The notes under the pieces: model-generated
Databases searched by the model: none
The model's input: the letters and a program-made list of their open reading frames with translations, nothing else
Told to the model about the DNA's origin: nothing
Position numbers and translations under genes: made by a program
Part shown: positions 20,602 through 30,027 of the stretch, one piece after another
Layout: every line of letters begins with the position of its first letter
How positions within the stretch are numbered: position 1 is the stretch's first letter
Assembly: GCF_016107525.1 (NCBI RefSeq)
Contig: NZ_JABASR010000010.1
Span: 93,420 to 157,419, forward strand
Direction: 5' to 3'
Origin: Psychrobacter aquimaris
Lineage (GTDB): Bacteria > Pseudomonadota > Gammaproteobacteria > Pseudomonadales > Moraxellaceae
DNA length: 64,000 nucleotides

Positions 20602-21734
20602 ATCGGTACAAGACAAGTCAAGAGAATAAGAACTCAAGTATAGCAAAGGATGAGGTTGCCTTACTAGCGGAGCGCTTAGAGTTTTTTATTCCCAAGCTCA
20701 TGGAGGTCATGAAGCCTTGGCAGTGGTTCATTTATCTCTTTTTTTGGTCGCTATTCGTCACGGTGACGAATCGCTATGACATTGCCACGTGGTCAGACTT
20801 TTTGATTCAGCTGTTTAGCAGAGTCCTGCAAAACACCTTGAGCATTATTCCTTCTTTATATCTCATTGATTATTTGCGGCCTATTTTTAAAGGCATGAGC
20901 ATACCTAGAGTCAGCATGTATGTGCTTGCCTTAATCATGGTGGCATCTACAATATCTATGATTCTAGTCATGCTGGTGATGATTAATATTGGTTGGTTTG
21001 AATATGATCGTCAGACTTTTATTTTAAATATATTGTTTGATGCGGTGATTAGTGGTGGCTTTTCCTTGGTGTTCTTGCTGTATTTTTTACGCCGTTATCG
21101 TGAGACGAATGCGCTCAAACAATCGTTTGAGCATAAATTGAGTGCACAAAACGATGTGATCAAAGCAAGAATTGCTCCGCATTTTTTCTTTAATACCGTT
21201 AACACCCTAGTGTCATTGATAGAATCCAATCCAGCAAGAGCTTCCGCTTTATTACAGCACGTTTCTGCATTATTCCGTGCCAGTTTTAATGGGGCGCGAG
21301 AGATTAGCTTTGAAGAAGAGATCGCTCTTTGTGAGCATTATCTGGCGATTGAGTCTAGCCGTTTAGCGGATAAGCTCGAAGTGAGTTGGCAATTACCTGA
21401 CGAAGATGTCATGTATGACATGGTCATCACCGCCTTGACCTTACAGAGCGTGCTAGAAAAAATGCTGCTGAATGTGGTGGAGATGACCACTGAAACCATT
21501 TATATCAATATTAAAGTCACTTGGCAGCAGCATCGGGTTGCAATTATGATTAGTGTCGAGCTTCCTAAAAAAACGTTCATTATTGATCATGATTTACGTC
21601 AACACATGAATTTTTATATTCAAGCAGACCGTTTACGGGCTTATTTCGGTCAAAGTGCAGATATTAAAAATACCGTTACCAGTAGCCAGATTATTACTGT
21701 CATCGACTATCCTCTTCAAGATGTTAGTTTATGA
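20583..21734 (+). CDS. FimS/AlgZ-like sensor histidine kinase with degenerate ATPase domain
   Basis: A 383-residue membrane protein with about four hydrophobic helices over residues 47-170, then a LytS/AlgZ-type His_kinase domain. The H-box is [19 protein letters not shown], with H200 and N204 kept. The ATP-binding part is atypical: where relatives have LVENAIKHG the sequence reads [12 protein letters not shown], and no DNG-type G box is visible before the end. It may not bind ATP normally. The TTG at 20583 is the farthest start and overlaps argH; ATG 20700 is the first in-frame ATG. AlgR follows after a 347-base gap. In pseudomonads FimS-AlgR controls twitching and virulence. Confidence 0.8.
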   Translation: MKNWRSYRYKTSQENKNSSIAKDEVALLAERLEFFIPKLMEVMKPWQWFIYLFFWSLFVTVTNRYDIATWSDFLIQLFSRVLQNTLSIIPSLYLIDYLRPIFKGMSIPRVSMYVLALIMVASTISMILVMLVMINIGWFEYDRQTFILNILFDAVISGGFSLVFLLYFLRRYRETNALKQSFEHKLSAQNDVIKARIAPHFFFNTVNTLVSLIESNPARASALLQHVSALFRASFNGAREISFEEEIALCEHYLAIESSRLADKLEVSWQLPDEDVMYDMVITALTLQSVLEKMLLNVVEMTTETIYINIKVTWQQHRVAIMISVELPKKTFIIDHDLRQHMNFYIQADRLRAYFGQSADIKNTVTSSQIITVIDYPLQDVSL

Positions 21735-22081
21735 CCGCTTTTTTTGAGGCATAATTTTTTATTTTATTGTTAAATCAATAGGTTTGGCATAGTTATTGCA
21801 CCATTTTCTATAGCTAACAAGTTGTTTTACTTTGTATTTAGCCATGATTCACCATGAAAAGTATTATCGATAAATGAGCCGCAATAAAATTCAATTCATA
21901 ATAGTGGCTCACATGAAATCTGTTAATAGTTGGGCAATATTGGCGGCTATCAGCATTAATATAGTCAGCTATTGTTCTATGAAATAATTAAATGTTTTTA
22001 TGCTAAGTGATTGGTAATGAGTGCTAATATGTTTGTAAGGCCATTGAAAAAAACTAAGTTTATCCTGGGATGGGAGTTTGC
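21735..22081. other. intergenic region, probable algR promoter
   Basis: About 350 AT-rich bases between the kinase and regulator genes with no terminator hairpin or ORF that I trust. A gap this long suggests that algR has its own promoter, but I cannot place it. Confidence 0.45.
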
Positions 22082-22819
22082 ATGCGTATCGTAGTTTGTG
22101 ATGATGAGCCACTAGCACGTGAGCGTTTGGTTAGAATTGTACAGGAGTCAGGTCATCAGGTAGTTGCCCAAGCAACCACGGGTGCAGCAGCTATTATCGC
22201 GGTCAAAACTCAGCAGCCAGATATCATATTATTAGATATTCGTATGCCTGAGATGGATGGGGTACACTGCGCTCAAGAGCTTGCTAAGCTTGAGCATCCG
22301 CCCGCTATTATATTTGTCACCGCTTACGACCATTATGCCATTGCCGCGCTAAAAGCCAATGCGATTGGTTATTTATTAAAGCCGGCTAATAAAGATGAGT
22401 TGCTAGAGTCACTAGATAAAGCGAAAAATTTAAACGCGGCGCAGTTAAATGAGATTCGTAAACTTGAAGACCCAACAGCACGGCCAGTACGTGAGCATAT
22501 CGCTGCTCGTACCCACCGAGGTGTTGAGCTAATCAAGCTCAAAGATATCTATTATTTTACCGCCGATCAAAAGTACGTCAAAGTCCGTCATAAAGATGGT
22601 ATTGTACTGATTGATGAAACGTTAAAAGAGCTTGAGCAAGAGTTTGACGATCGGCTCTTTCGGGTGCACCGCAATGCCATCATCAATCTTAGCTTTTTGG
22701 ACTTTTTAGAAACGTTGGATGCAGGACAATATCAGATACGCTTTAAAGGTATTGATGAGACGCTAGCAGTTAGCCGTCGTCACTTACCAGCGTTGCGTGA
22801 CAAGATTCAAAGCATGTAA
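22082..22819 (+). CDS. algR: LytTR-family response regulator AlgR
   Basis: A 245-residue regulator. The receiver domain has the acidic pocket CDDEP, the phosphoacceptor D52 in LLDIRMPEMDG, the Thr of FVTAYDHYA and the Lys of YLLKPANKDELL. The LytTR DNA-binding domain covers about residues 137-245, with IKLKDIYYFTADQKYVKV and FRVHRNAIINLSFL. The ATG at 22082 is chosen because GGATGGGAG lies upstream; the frame itself is open from 22070. It lies between the FimS-like kinase and hemC, exactly as in pseudomonads. Likely targets are type IV pilus or envelope genes, by family analogy only. Confidence 0.92.
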   Translation: MRIVVCDDEPLARERLVRIVQESGHQVVAQATTGAAAIIAVKTQQPDIILLDIRMPEMDGVHCAQELAKLEHPPAIIFVTAYDHYAIAALKANAIGYLLKPANKDELLESLDKAKNLNAAQLNEIRKLEDPTARPVREHIAARTHRGVELIKLKDIYYFTADQKYVKVRHKDGIVLIDETLKELEQEFDDRLFRVHRNAIINLSFLDFLETLDAGQYQIRFKGIDETLAVSRRHLPALRDKIQSM

Positions 22820-22859
22820 CTTACTGTTTTAATAGTGAAATAATCATCCCATATCATCA

Positions 22860-22894
22860 AACCCTTATTTATGCTTAAATAGGGGTATTTTTTT
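22860..22894 (+). terminator. terminator after algR
   Basis: CCCTTATTT / AAATAGGGG, 9 bp with one G-U pair, followed by TATTTTTTTT. It separates algR from hemC. Confidence 0.75.
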
Positions 22895-22949
22895 TGCGTC
22901 AGCATTGACTATATATGGTTTATATCGCCCATTTTTTGTGGAAAATTTG

Positions 22950-23000
22950 CAGTATTGTCTAATACTGACCTGCATAGTACTGACGTGAACAGTATCGAAT
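22950..23000 (+). promoter_or_regulatory. palindromic boxes upstream of hemC
   Basis: CAGTATTGTCTAATACTG is a perfect 7-bp inverted repeat with a 4-base spacer at 22950-22967. A related imperfect pair, AGTACTG and CAGTAT, follows at 22977-22996. Position and symmetry suggest an operator, but the binding protein is unknown. Confidence 0.4.
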
Positions 23001-23015
23001 TTATTGAGGCCCTTT

Positions 23016-24050
23016 ATGAGCAATCCACAGCAAACTGCTTTGACTACCTTGAATATCGCCACGCGTCAGAGCCCTTTGGCACTATGGCAAGCTGAGCATA
23101 TCCGTGCTCGTCTGCTAGAGCTGTATCCTGAGATGACGATTAACTTGCTAAAAATTGTCACTAAGGGTGACAAGATTTTGGACACACCTTTGGCTAAAAT
23201 TGGCGGTAAAGGTTTGTTTGTCAAAGAGCTTGAGCAAGCGCTATATGACAAACAAGCGGACATCGCGGTACATTCATTAAAGGACGTACCGATGCAGCTT
23301 CCTGAAGGCTTGATGCTGGGCGTCTATTGCAAACGCGCCTCACCGACTGATGCTTTTGTGTCTAACACCTATAATAGTATTGATGAATTGCCGCAAGGGG
23401 CAGTCGTTGGCACGTCAAGTTTGCGTCGTCAGTGTCAGCTTAAAGCCTATCGTCCAGACCTACAAATTAAAACCTTACGCGGTAACGTCGGTACACGTTT
23501 GGGCAAGCTGGATGCTGGCGAGTATGATGCGATTATTTTAGCGACCAGTGGTTTGCAGCGTATCGAGCTGGATGAGCGCATACGCGGCGAGCTTGATATC
23601 AATGCCTGCCTGCCTGCGGTTGGTCAGGGCGCCTTAGCGATTGAATGCCGTGAAGGTGATGATGAGGTGCTAAAATTACTGGCACCACTGAATGATGATA
23701 AAGCTCGTATCCGCCTCATTGCTGAACGCGCGCTAAACCGTCATTTAGAGGGTGGCTGCCAAGTACCCATTGCTGCTTATGCTGTGTTACAAATGGCGGA
23801 TGAAACAAGCAGCAACAATGATGATAACGGTGACAATGGCAATAACGACAACGGCAATGTGTTATGGCTACGTGGCCGCGTCGGTCAAGCGGATGGCAGT
23901 GAGCTGCTAAAAGCAGAAAAACGTGTCACGTTGATTGGCACACAAGAAGAGCAAGAAGTACAGGCTAATCAGCTTGGTATTGATGTTGCCAATATACTGC
24001 TTGCCGATGGTGCGGGTGATATCTTATCCGCGATTTATCATCCTGAATAA
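23016..24050 (+). CDS. hemC: porphobilinogen deaminase (hydroxymethylbilane synthase)
   Basis: A 344-residue tetrapyrrole enzyme that links four porphobilinogens. It shows [26 protein letters not shown] with the catalytic Asp region, [23 protein letters not shown], and the dipyrromethane cofactor Cys in [12 protein letters not shown]. The start at 23016 follows GAGG by six bases; TTG 23004 is less likely. Domain 3 carries an extra Asn/Asp/Gly-rich stretch of about 25 residues after LQMADETSS, which makes it longer than the usual 310 residues. hemD and a HemX-like gene follow on the same strand. Confidence 0.96.
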   Translation: MSNPQQTALTTLNIATRQSPLALWQAEHIRARLLELYPEMTINLLKIVTKGDKILDTPLAKIGGKGLFVKELEQALYDKQADIAVHSLKDVPMQLPEGLMLGVYCKRASPTDAFVSNTYNSIDELPQGAVVGTSSLRRQCQLKAYRPDLQIKTLRGNVGTRLGKLDAGEYDAIILATSGLQRIELDERIRGELDINACLPAVGQGALAIECREGDDEVLKLLAPLNDDKARIRLIAERALNRHLEGGCQVPIAAYAVLQMADETSSNNDDNGDNGNNDNGNVLWLRGRVGQADGSELLKAEKRVTLIGTQEEQEVQANQLGIDVANILLADGAGDILSAIYHPE

Positions 24051-24148
24051 CAGGCCAGTATTTTGATTATCTTAGTCATAGCCCCAGTATTATTGATGCT
24101 AGGGCTATCGTTAAGCCAATTCTATCAGTCTTTTGTCATGGTACGTCT

Positions 24149-25120
24149 ATGTCATCAACATTAAATCACGCCCAGCTTATTGCTAACAATCAATCAAATA
24201 ATGAGTCATCACTCACGCAAGTAGTCATCAATACTCGCCCAGTAGAGCGTGCCGCTGCATTGACGGATAATCTACAAGCAGCAGGGCTGACGGTGGTAGA
24301 GATACCGATGTTGACGTTACAATCGCGCCCAACGACTGAGCAAGACATGACGCTGATGCGCCAGTGGCTAGCAGGCGATTATAAGGCGCTTGTGATCGTT
24401 AGCCCAACGGCGGCCGCTTCAGGACTGGCTGTTTGGCAAGCGCTTGAAGATGAGCGTCAAGCTCAAAACCATGACAATGAGCGAAAAAATATAGCAATTA
24501 ATGCTCTGCAAGCGCCGAGCTACTTGATTGCCGTGGGTGAAGCGACTGCGTCGGTATTAAACAATGCCAAAATCGAGGCATCGAATTACCAAGTGCTTCA
24601 GCCTCACATTGCCAATAACGAAGGTATGCTAGCGATGCCTGAAATTGAGCGTTTGCAAGCAGGTGACAAGTTGCTCGTGTGGCGCGGATTGGGTGGTAGG
24701 CGATTATTGGTCGATACGTTGCTGGCACGCGGTGTGCATATCGATAGCATTGCTTGGTATGAGCGCATAATGCCGGTCGATGCAATGGCTCAATACGAGC
24801 AGTGGCTACAAGGGTTTTTAGCTCGCAATGGTATGCAAGATACATCAGCTAGTCAGCTAAAGCCAATCGTTGTCGTCAGTAGCGGTACAGCCTTTGAGCA
24901 TTGGGAAAGCATCGTTCGGGCTGTAGCAGAAAAGGCATTAAATCAAGAAACAGCCAGAGAAAATCCCGCTATTTTGCCCTATGAATTGTCAGACTTTTCT
25001 TATGTGGTGTTGGGTGAGCGTTTAGCCAATATGGTCGCTGATCAGCAGTTAAGCTATTGGCGTGTGGAAGATTTGGCACCAGAAACCATTCTTGCTGCTA
25101 TCCATGCTAAAGCCTGTTGA
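24149..25120 (+). CDS. hemD: uroporphyrinogen-III synthase
   Basis: A 323-residue enzyme that closes and inverts ring D of hydroxymethylbilane. The family is poorly conserved, but INTRPVERAAALTDNLQAAG, VVEIPMLTL, VIVSPTAAASGL, LVWRGLGGRRLLVDTL and VDSIAWYER-like IDSIAWYERI are all in the expected order. The length exceeds the usual 250-260 residues because of polar inserts near 105-120 and 225-280. Position directly after hemC supports the call. The first 25 residues are polar and variable. Confidence 0.9.
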   Translation: MSSTLNHAQLIANNQSNNESSLTQVVINTRPVERAAALTDNLQAAGLTVVEIPMLTLQSRPTTEQDMTLMRQWLAGDYKALVIVSPTAAASGLAVWQALEDERQAQNHDNERKNIAINALQAPSYLIAVGEATASVLNNAKIEASNYQVLQPHIANNEGMLAMPEIERLQAGDKLLVWRGLGGRRLLVDTLLARGVHIDSIAWYERIMPVDAMAQYEQWLQGFLARNGMQDTSASQLKPIVVVSSGTAFEHWESIVRAVAEKALNQETARENPAILPYELSDFSYVVLGERLANMVADQQLSYWRVEDLAPETILAAIHAKAC

Positions 25121-25221
25121 ATGTATAAATGTACCAACCGATGATCTGTCCTTATCTATTATGTTTCACTTTTTATTTATTCGCTTTAAACCTGTTTTAG
25201 CCAAAATAACGGTGCTGCCTT

Positions 25222-26199
25222 ATGTCAATCAATTCTGAATCGTTATCTCAGGAACCTTCTGCTACTCAGCAGCGCCGACAAGCAAATGTGTTTTTGTTGC
25301 GCCTGCAGTGGCTGGTTATCTTGTTGCTTATGGCGGCCCTATTGTGGCTCTACATCAGCCAGCAGCGTTTCCAGCATAGTGTTAATGAGCGTTTGCAAAG
25401 CAACGAGCAAGTCGTCAGCCGTCTGAATGAGATGGATGACCGTCTATTTGCGATGAGTCAGCAGACGCTGCCAGAGCCTCGATCTGCCGCCAGTAGCCAA
25501 GCGCAAAACCAGTTAGATTTATTGCGTATTCAAATACAAGCCGCTGATAGATTGTTGGCAGACAATAACGACAGTGCAGCGATTGATTTGTTGCGTGGTC
25601 TGCATTGGCAGCTTTCGCAAAGTAGCAATGAGATTGCTCCAGCGCTAACGGTTGTGATCAAACAAAGCTTGATGAAAGACATCGAACGTTTGCAGGCGAG
25701 CAGCACTCAGCCCAGTCCTTGGCAGCTGCAAAACCTCGCCATCCAAAATATTCAAGAGTTTTTGCACCGCTATGAGCGTGTGAGTAGTGAGGCGACACCG
25801 CACAATAGCGCTGATAATAATATGAGCCTCTCGCGCAAACAACTGACTATTCACGAAGTGATTATGACCTTAAATCTGGCCAGTCAAGCCAGTAATATGC
25901 GCGAACAAGAGCAGCTGGTTGGTTATCTGCGTCAAGCACGAAATCAACTACAAACCTTGGTGCCGAAGTCTGCTATTCCTCAAGAGTCAGCGCCAAAGGC
26001 AGCCATGACTAATACTGAAAACGCCTCTAATGATGCGTCCGCAGGCAAAAAGCAAACCTCTACCGACAAGAACCTACAAACCAGATCCTCTCCGACAAAT
26101 ATCGCAGAAGTTATAGATTGGTTAGATAAATTGATTGCCAATGCACCGAAACCAACGCCATTGTTGACCACTCAGATTTTGGATAAATCTCAGCGTTAG
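25222..26199 (+). CDS. HemX-like membrane protein
   Basis: A 325-residue protein with one membrane helix (about residues 25-45, RLQWLVILLLMAALLWLYI) and a long periplasmic, helical, Gln-rich region. That region includes LRIQIQAADRLLADNNDSAAIDLLRGLHWQL, read here in parts, which is the HemX pattern. Proteins of this type are often annotated as uroporphyrinogen-III C-methyltransferase, but no methyltransferase motif is present. It follows hemC and hemD as in other gammaproteobacteria. The C-terminal 60 residues are Ser/Thr/Asn/Lys-rich and probably disordered. Its exact role in heme synthesis is unsettled. Confidence 0.78.
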   Translation: MSINSESLSQEPSATQQRRQANVFLLRLQWLVILLLMAALLWLYISQQRFQHSVNERLQSNEQVVSRLNEMDDRLFAMSQQTLPEPRSAASSQAQNQLDLLRIQIQAADRLLADNNDSAAIDLLRGLHWQLSQSSNEIAPALTVVIKQSLMKDIERLQASSTQPSPWQLQNLAIQNIQEFLHRYERVSSEATPHNSADNNMSLSRKQLTIHEVIMTLNLASQASNMREQEQLVGYLRQARNQLQTLVPKSAIPQESAPKAAMTNTENASNDASAGKKQTSTDKNLQTRSSPTNIAEVIDWLDKLIANAPKPTPLLTTQILDKSQR

Positions 26200-26257
26200 T
26201 GGTTCAGTGGATGTTGATTGATAGATTTATGAATATAAAAATAAGAGAAATGACCTT

Positions 26258-26746
26258 ATGGACAGTTTGAATCAAGCAGCACATGTAGCCTCCAATATTG
26301 CAGATAATCATCCTGACGAATTGTCTCATTATCCCATTATTCATCATCAGCCCATTCACTGGGGCGAGATGGATGCGTTTAACCATTTAAATAATGTGAT
26401 TTATTACCGTTATGCTGAATCAGCGCGAATTGGCTATTTGCAGGCGCTAGGTATGTTTGATGGCAGTATGGTGACGGTATTGGCACAATCTAGCTGCCAG
26501 TATTTACGCCCAGTGACTTATCCTGATACTTTGCTATTAGGAGTGCGCTGTCAGCGTTTAGGGAATACGAGTATCGTGATGGAATATAGCTACTATAGCA
26601 CCGCGCAAGCAGCCATCGTCGCGACGGCTGAGGCAGTTGTGGTACGTCTCGATAGTGAGGGAAAGCGTAAATTAGCTTGGACAGAGGAAGAGCGCGCTCG
26701 GCTATTGGCATTAGAAGCAAAAGTTGGTCATATACCTAAGCTTTAG
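26258..26746 (+). CDS. acyl-CoA thioesterase (hotdog fold, 4HBT family)
   Basis: A 162-residue single hotdog-domain protein. The motif HWGEMDAFNHLNNVIYYRYAESAR, given here in two pieces as HWGEMDAFNHLNN and YYRYAESAR, carries the catalytic Asp of the 4-hydroxybenzoyl-CoA thioesterase group. It hydrolyses acyl-CoA or related thioesters; chain-length preference cannot be read. It follows the HemX-like gene by 58 bases and ends at a strong terminator. Confidence 0.9.
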   Translation: MDSLNQAAHVASNIADNHPDELSHYPIIHHQPIHWGEMDAFNHLNNVIYYRYAESARIGYLQALGMFDGSMVTVLAQSSCQYLRPVTYPDTLLLGVRCQRLGNTSIVMEYSYYSTAQAAIVATAEAVVVRLDSEGKRKLAWTEEERARLLALEAKVGHIPKL

Positions 26747-26764
26747 CACTGAATATTAAATAAA

Positions 26765-26808
26765 TGAAAAAAAAGGCACGCTAACGTTATGTTAGCGTGC
26801 CTTTTGCT
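26765..26808 (+). terminator. bidirectional terminator between the thioesterase gene and ribB
   Basis: AAAAGGCACGCTAAC / GTTAGCGTGCCTTTT is a perfect 15-bp stem with a 5-base loop, A tract before and T tract after. Confidence 0.9.
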
Positions 26809-26830
26809 ATGTGGCTGATATCGAATCAGC

Positions 26831-26870
26831 CAGTCAAACAGTCAAACAGTCAAACAGTCAAACAGTCAAA
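26831..26870. repeat. tandem repeat, five copies of CAGTCAAA
   Basis: Five perfect 8-base units end three bases before the complement of the ribB stop codon. The repeat is in the 3' untranslated region, between stop and terminator. Such short arrays expand and contract by slippage. Confidence 0.95.
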
Positions 26871-26872
26871 CA

Positions 26873-27985
26873 TTAATCTTGCTTTGGCGCATGTACGAAA
26901 TCGATGACGTTCAAGTCAAAGCCTGATAATGCGTAAAACTTCATGGGTGATGATAATAAACGCATATCACGAACGCCTAAATGACGCAAAATCTGTGCGC
27001 CAACACCAATGCTGCGATACGGCTGCTGGGTAATGGTCGATTGCGATTCATTGTCTGCCGCTTTGTCTAACGCCTCTCCTAAATCTATTGGCTGGTTGCT
27101 ACCAATCCAAACTAATACGCCGCGATCAGAGTTGCTTATTTCCTCCAGCGCTGAGCGTACGCTCCAGCCACTACGACCCGTCATATCATTTTTGGCAGCA
27201 AACAAGTCGCGTAGTGGGTGAAAACCATGGACACGGACAGTGCTGACGCCTTCGCTCACATCGCCTTTTACCAAAGCCAAATGCGTTTCATCAGCGCCAA
27301 ATTCGCGGAAGCGATGTAGCGTAAAGGTGCCGTATTCCGTTTCAAAAGGACGCGACTCAATTTCTTCTACCGTTTGCTCGTTCGCGATGCGGTAGTTGAT
27401 GAGGTCAGCAATTGTACCCATCTTGATGCCATGCTCTTCGGCAAATATCTCTAGATCATCACGGCGAGCCATCGTACCATCGGCATTGATGATTTCGACA
27501 ATCACTGCTGCGGGCTCAAGCCCTGCTAGGCGTGCTAAATCACAACCAGCTTCGGTATGTCCAGCGCGGTGTAAGACGCCACCATTTTGAGCCATGATTG
27601 GGAAGATATGTCCAGGCTGGACGATGTCTTCAGGTTTTGCCGAAGAAGAAACCGCGGCTTGAATCGTACGTGCACGGTCAGCAGCAGAGATACCCGTTGT
27701 AACGCCTTCAGCGGCTTCGATAGAAACCGTAAAGTTGGTGCTAAATTTTGCTTCGTTACGATCAGACATCAGCGGCAATGCCAACTGTTGGCAGCGTGCT
27801 TGTGATAAGGTCAAGCAGACCAAACCACGTGCATGAGTAATCATAAAGTTAATATCTTCAGGGCGCACATGGGTCGCTGCCATGATGATATCACCTTCAT
27901 TTTCACGGTCTTCATCATCCATTAAGATGACCATCTTGCCAGCACGAATGTCTTCGATAATCTCAGGAATCGTATTTAAACTCAT
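26873..27985 (-). CDS. ribB: 3,4-dihydroxy-2-butanone 4-phosphate synthase with degenerate RibA-like C-terminal domain
   Basis: A 370-residue protein of riboflavin synthesis. The N-terminal DHBP synthase domain has MDDEDRENEGD, THARGLVCL, FTVSIEA, QPGHIFP and HRAGHTEAGCDLARLAG, with all catalytic positions. From about residue 205 the chain follows the GTP cyclohydrolase II layout, but the zinc-binding Cys cluster is replaced: VRVHGFHPLRDLFAAKND stands where CLTGD and CDCG would be. The C-terminal half is therefore unlikely to be an active RibA, a pattern known in several proteobacteria. ATG 27985 is preferred to TTG 27997. Confidence 0.93.
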   Translation of the reverse strand: MSLNTIPEIIEDIRAGKMVILMDDEDRENEGDIIMAATHVRPEDINFMITHARGLVCLTLSQARCQQLALPLMSDRNEAKFSTNFTVSIEAAEGVTTGISAADRARTIQAAVSSSAKPEDIVQPGHIFPIMAQNGGVLHRAGHTEAGCDLARLAGLEPAAVIVEIINADGTMARRDDLEIFAEEHGIKMGTIADLINYRIANEQTVEEIESRPFETEYGTFTLHRFREFGADETHLALVKGDVSEGVSTVRVHGFHPLRDLFAAKNDMTGRSGWSVRSALEEISNSDRGVLVWIGSNQPIDLGEALDKAADNESQSTITQQPYRSIGVGAQILRHLGVRDMRLLSSPMKFYALSGFDLNVIDFVHAPKQD

Positions 27986-28310
27986 AGTAAGTCTCAATAT
28001 TTTATTATTTATAGATAGTTGTGATGTGGAATATAAAGCATTATCTGTCTATTGTAACAGTAGATGCTACAGAGCGCTGTTGCGGTTAGGCAAAGTGCAT
28101 CGGATCAAATTGATCCACCGTAGACATTATGGAATCATTGCTTATATATCAATATGAGGACATTTTAACGCTTTTCAGCCCACTGTGCTGCTTCATCTCG
28201 AAACTATATGGGCCAGTCTGTCAAATATAGTGATAAGTATTACTAATGGTCACGACGATTCATGTATTCAATGACATATTAAGCAAAGGGCTAATCGACC
28301 ATGTGAGCCA
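27986..28310. other. intergenic region upstream of ribB, no recognised element
   Basis: I looked for an FMN riboswitch on the minus strand and did not find its conserved core. The ribB promoter should lie here. Confidence 0.45.
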
Positions 28311-29600
28311 TCAGTCATTACTGGCTGCTTGGCTTTTTAGCCAATCCATAAACTGTTTACTGTGTTGCTCGCGCTGGTTGTCAGCAAATTCATAAAAGCT
28401 GGTATCAACTAAATTATCTGGTAAATAAGACTGCGGATAATAGTGATTGGGGTAATCGTGCGGGTAGGCGTAACCTTGACCATAGCCTTGATTACGCATC
28501 AGTTTGGTCACGCCATTACGTAGGTGTAGCGGCACAGGAGAGGCATCTTTTTCTGCCAACGCCATCGCAGCATTGATGGCTTTATAAGTGCTGTTACTTT
28601 TGGCACTGGTCGCCAGATAAACCACTACTTGCCCCAAGATAATACGCGCTTCTGGCATACCAATTGATTGCACACTACGCAATGCTGCATCGGCAAGCAG
28701 TAAAGCATTAGGGTTGGCATTACCAATATCTTCACTGGCCAAGATGACCAAACGCCGCGCGATAAAATCAGCAGGCTCACCGCCAACTAACATCCGCGCC
28801 ATCCAATAAAGCGCGGCATCAGGGTCTGAGCCACGTACGGACTTTATCATCGCCGAGATAATATCATAATGCTGCTCGCCATCTTTGTCATAGCGTACCA
28901 GCGCGGTCTGAGCGACACGAGCGACCAATTCATCGTTAATGACGAGCGGTGATTGCTTGGTGTCCGCCGTTTGAATAGCCAGCTCTAATAAGTTTAGCGC
29001 CTTCCTAGCATCGCCATGCGCCAGTTGGCTGATAGTGTCCTGTGCTTGTAAATCAACCGTCAAATTTTTCAGCACTGAATCTTCTGAAATTGCCCTTTGC
29101 AATACCGCACTGATTTGCTCAGGCGTCAGTGGCTCTAAACGATACACTTGGCAACGTGATAGCAGCGCATTATTGACACTAAAGGAGGGGTTTTCAGTTG
29201 TCGCACCAATCAAGGTAATATCACCAGATTCGACCGCGCCCAGTAAGGCATCCTGCTGAGCCTTGTTAAAGCGGTGTATCTCATCGATAAAAACCACTGG
29301 CGATTCAAATGCCAATGAGTCCTTATTGTCTAACACTTCTCGCAGCTGTTTGACCCCAGTATTCAAGGCAGACAAGGCATGAAAAGGCCTGCCAACAGCA
29401 TCAGCCAACAGCATGGCAATAGTCGTTTTGCCGATGCCAGCTTCACCATGCAAAATAATCGATGGCAGATGTCCTTGTTCGACCAAACGCCGCAAGGGCG
29501 CACCTGCCGCCAGTAGATGTTCTTGACCAATGATTGCATCAAGTGTCGTTGGGCGCATACGCTGGGCAAGGGGTGTATCGGCATGAAAATTAGGCGGCAT
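28311..29600 (-). CDS. rarA: replication-associated recombination protein A (RarA/MgsA AAA+ ATPase)
   Basis: A 429-residue AAA+ ATPase related to clamp loaders that acts at stalled forks. It shows PLAQRMRPTTLDAIIGQEHLL, Walker A HGEAGIGKTTIAML, Walker B VVFIDEIHRFNKAQQDALL, sensor 1 IGATTENPSF and the C-terminal tetramerisation region with MARMLVGGEPADFIARRLV. The ATG at 29600 follows AGAGATTTCT; TTG 29618 is less likely. It is transcribed alone leftward. Confidence 0.95.
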   Translation of the reverse strand: MPPNFHADTPLAQRMRPTTLDAIIGQEHLLAAGAPLRRLVEQGHLPSIILHGEAGIGKTTIAMLLADAVGRPFHALSALNTGVKQLREVLDNKDSLAFESPVVFIDEIHRFNKAQQDALLGAVESGDITLIGATTENPSFSVNNALLSRCQVYRLEPLTPEQISAVLQRAISEDSVLKNLTVDLQAQDTISQLAHGDARKALNLLELAIQTADTKQSPLVINDELVARVAQTALVRYDKDGEQHYDIISAMIKSVRGSDPDAALYWMARMLVGGEPADFIARRLVILASEDIGNANPNALLLADAALRSVQSIGMPEARIILGQVVVYLATSAKSNSTYKAINAAMALAEKDASPVPLHLRNGVTKLMRNQGYGQGYAYPHDYPNHYYPQSYLPDNLVDTSFYEFADNQREQHSKQFMDWLKSQAASND

Positions 29601-30027
29601 AGAAATCTCTATTATCAATTTAAACAGCTATCAATTAGTTCATAACGACAGTGATTAATGGGTTTTTATTGCTGCATCTAAATGACTACATCCTAGATTA
29701 CATTCATCATTGCTATGGAAAAAGACCATATCTGTCTATTTGGCATGATTTTCGCACTAATGAATATTAGACATGAGTAGTAAAAGTAGGCTAATTTATA
29801 AAGATGCTATTTGGTATGTGTCTTGGTATGTGGCATACACAATAGGCTAACGCAGATTTACGTTAATAAAAGTCAATCAAGTGTACAGCTTATGTCCCAA
29901 ATACTTTGATTTTTATGCTTTTATCCCTATTAACGGTTCAACAGCATTGATAGATCGCAGATATCACGCCCGATTTACGACCTATCATTTGTGATCATCC
30001 ATTCATTAGGCATAAGGTATTACCGTC
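29601..30027. other. divergent intergenic region, no gene
   Basis: About 430 AT-rich bases between rarA and a rightward small gene. It should hold promoters for both. No ORF with a ribosome-binding site, no terminator and no clear repeat were seen. Confidence 0.45.

Noticed and set aside
26831..26870. CRISPR-like regular repetition
   Set aside because: The units are only 8 bases with no spacers, so this is a simple tandem repeat.
27986..28310. FMN riboswitch upstream of ribB
   Set aside because: The conserved RFN core sequences were not found on the minus strand.
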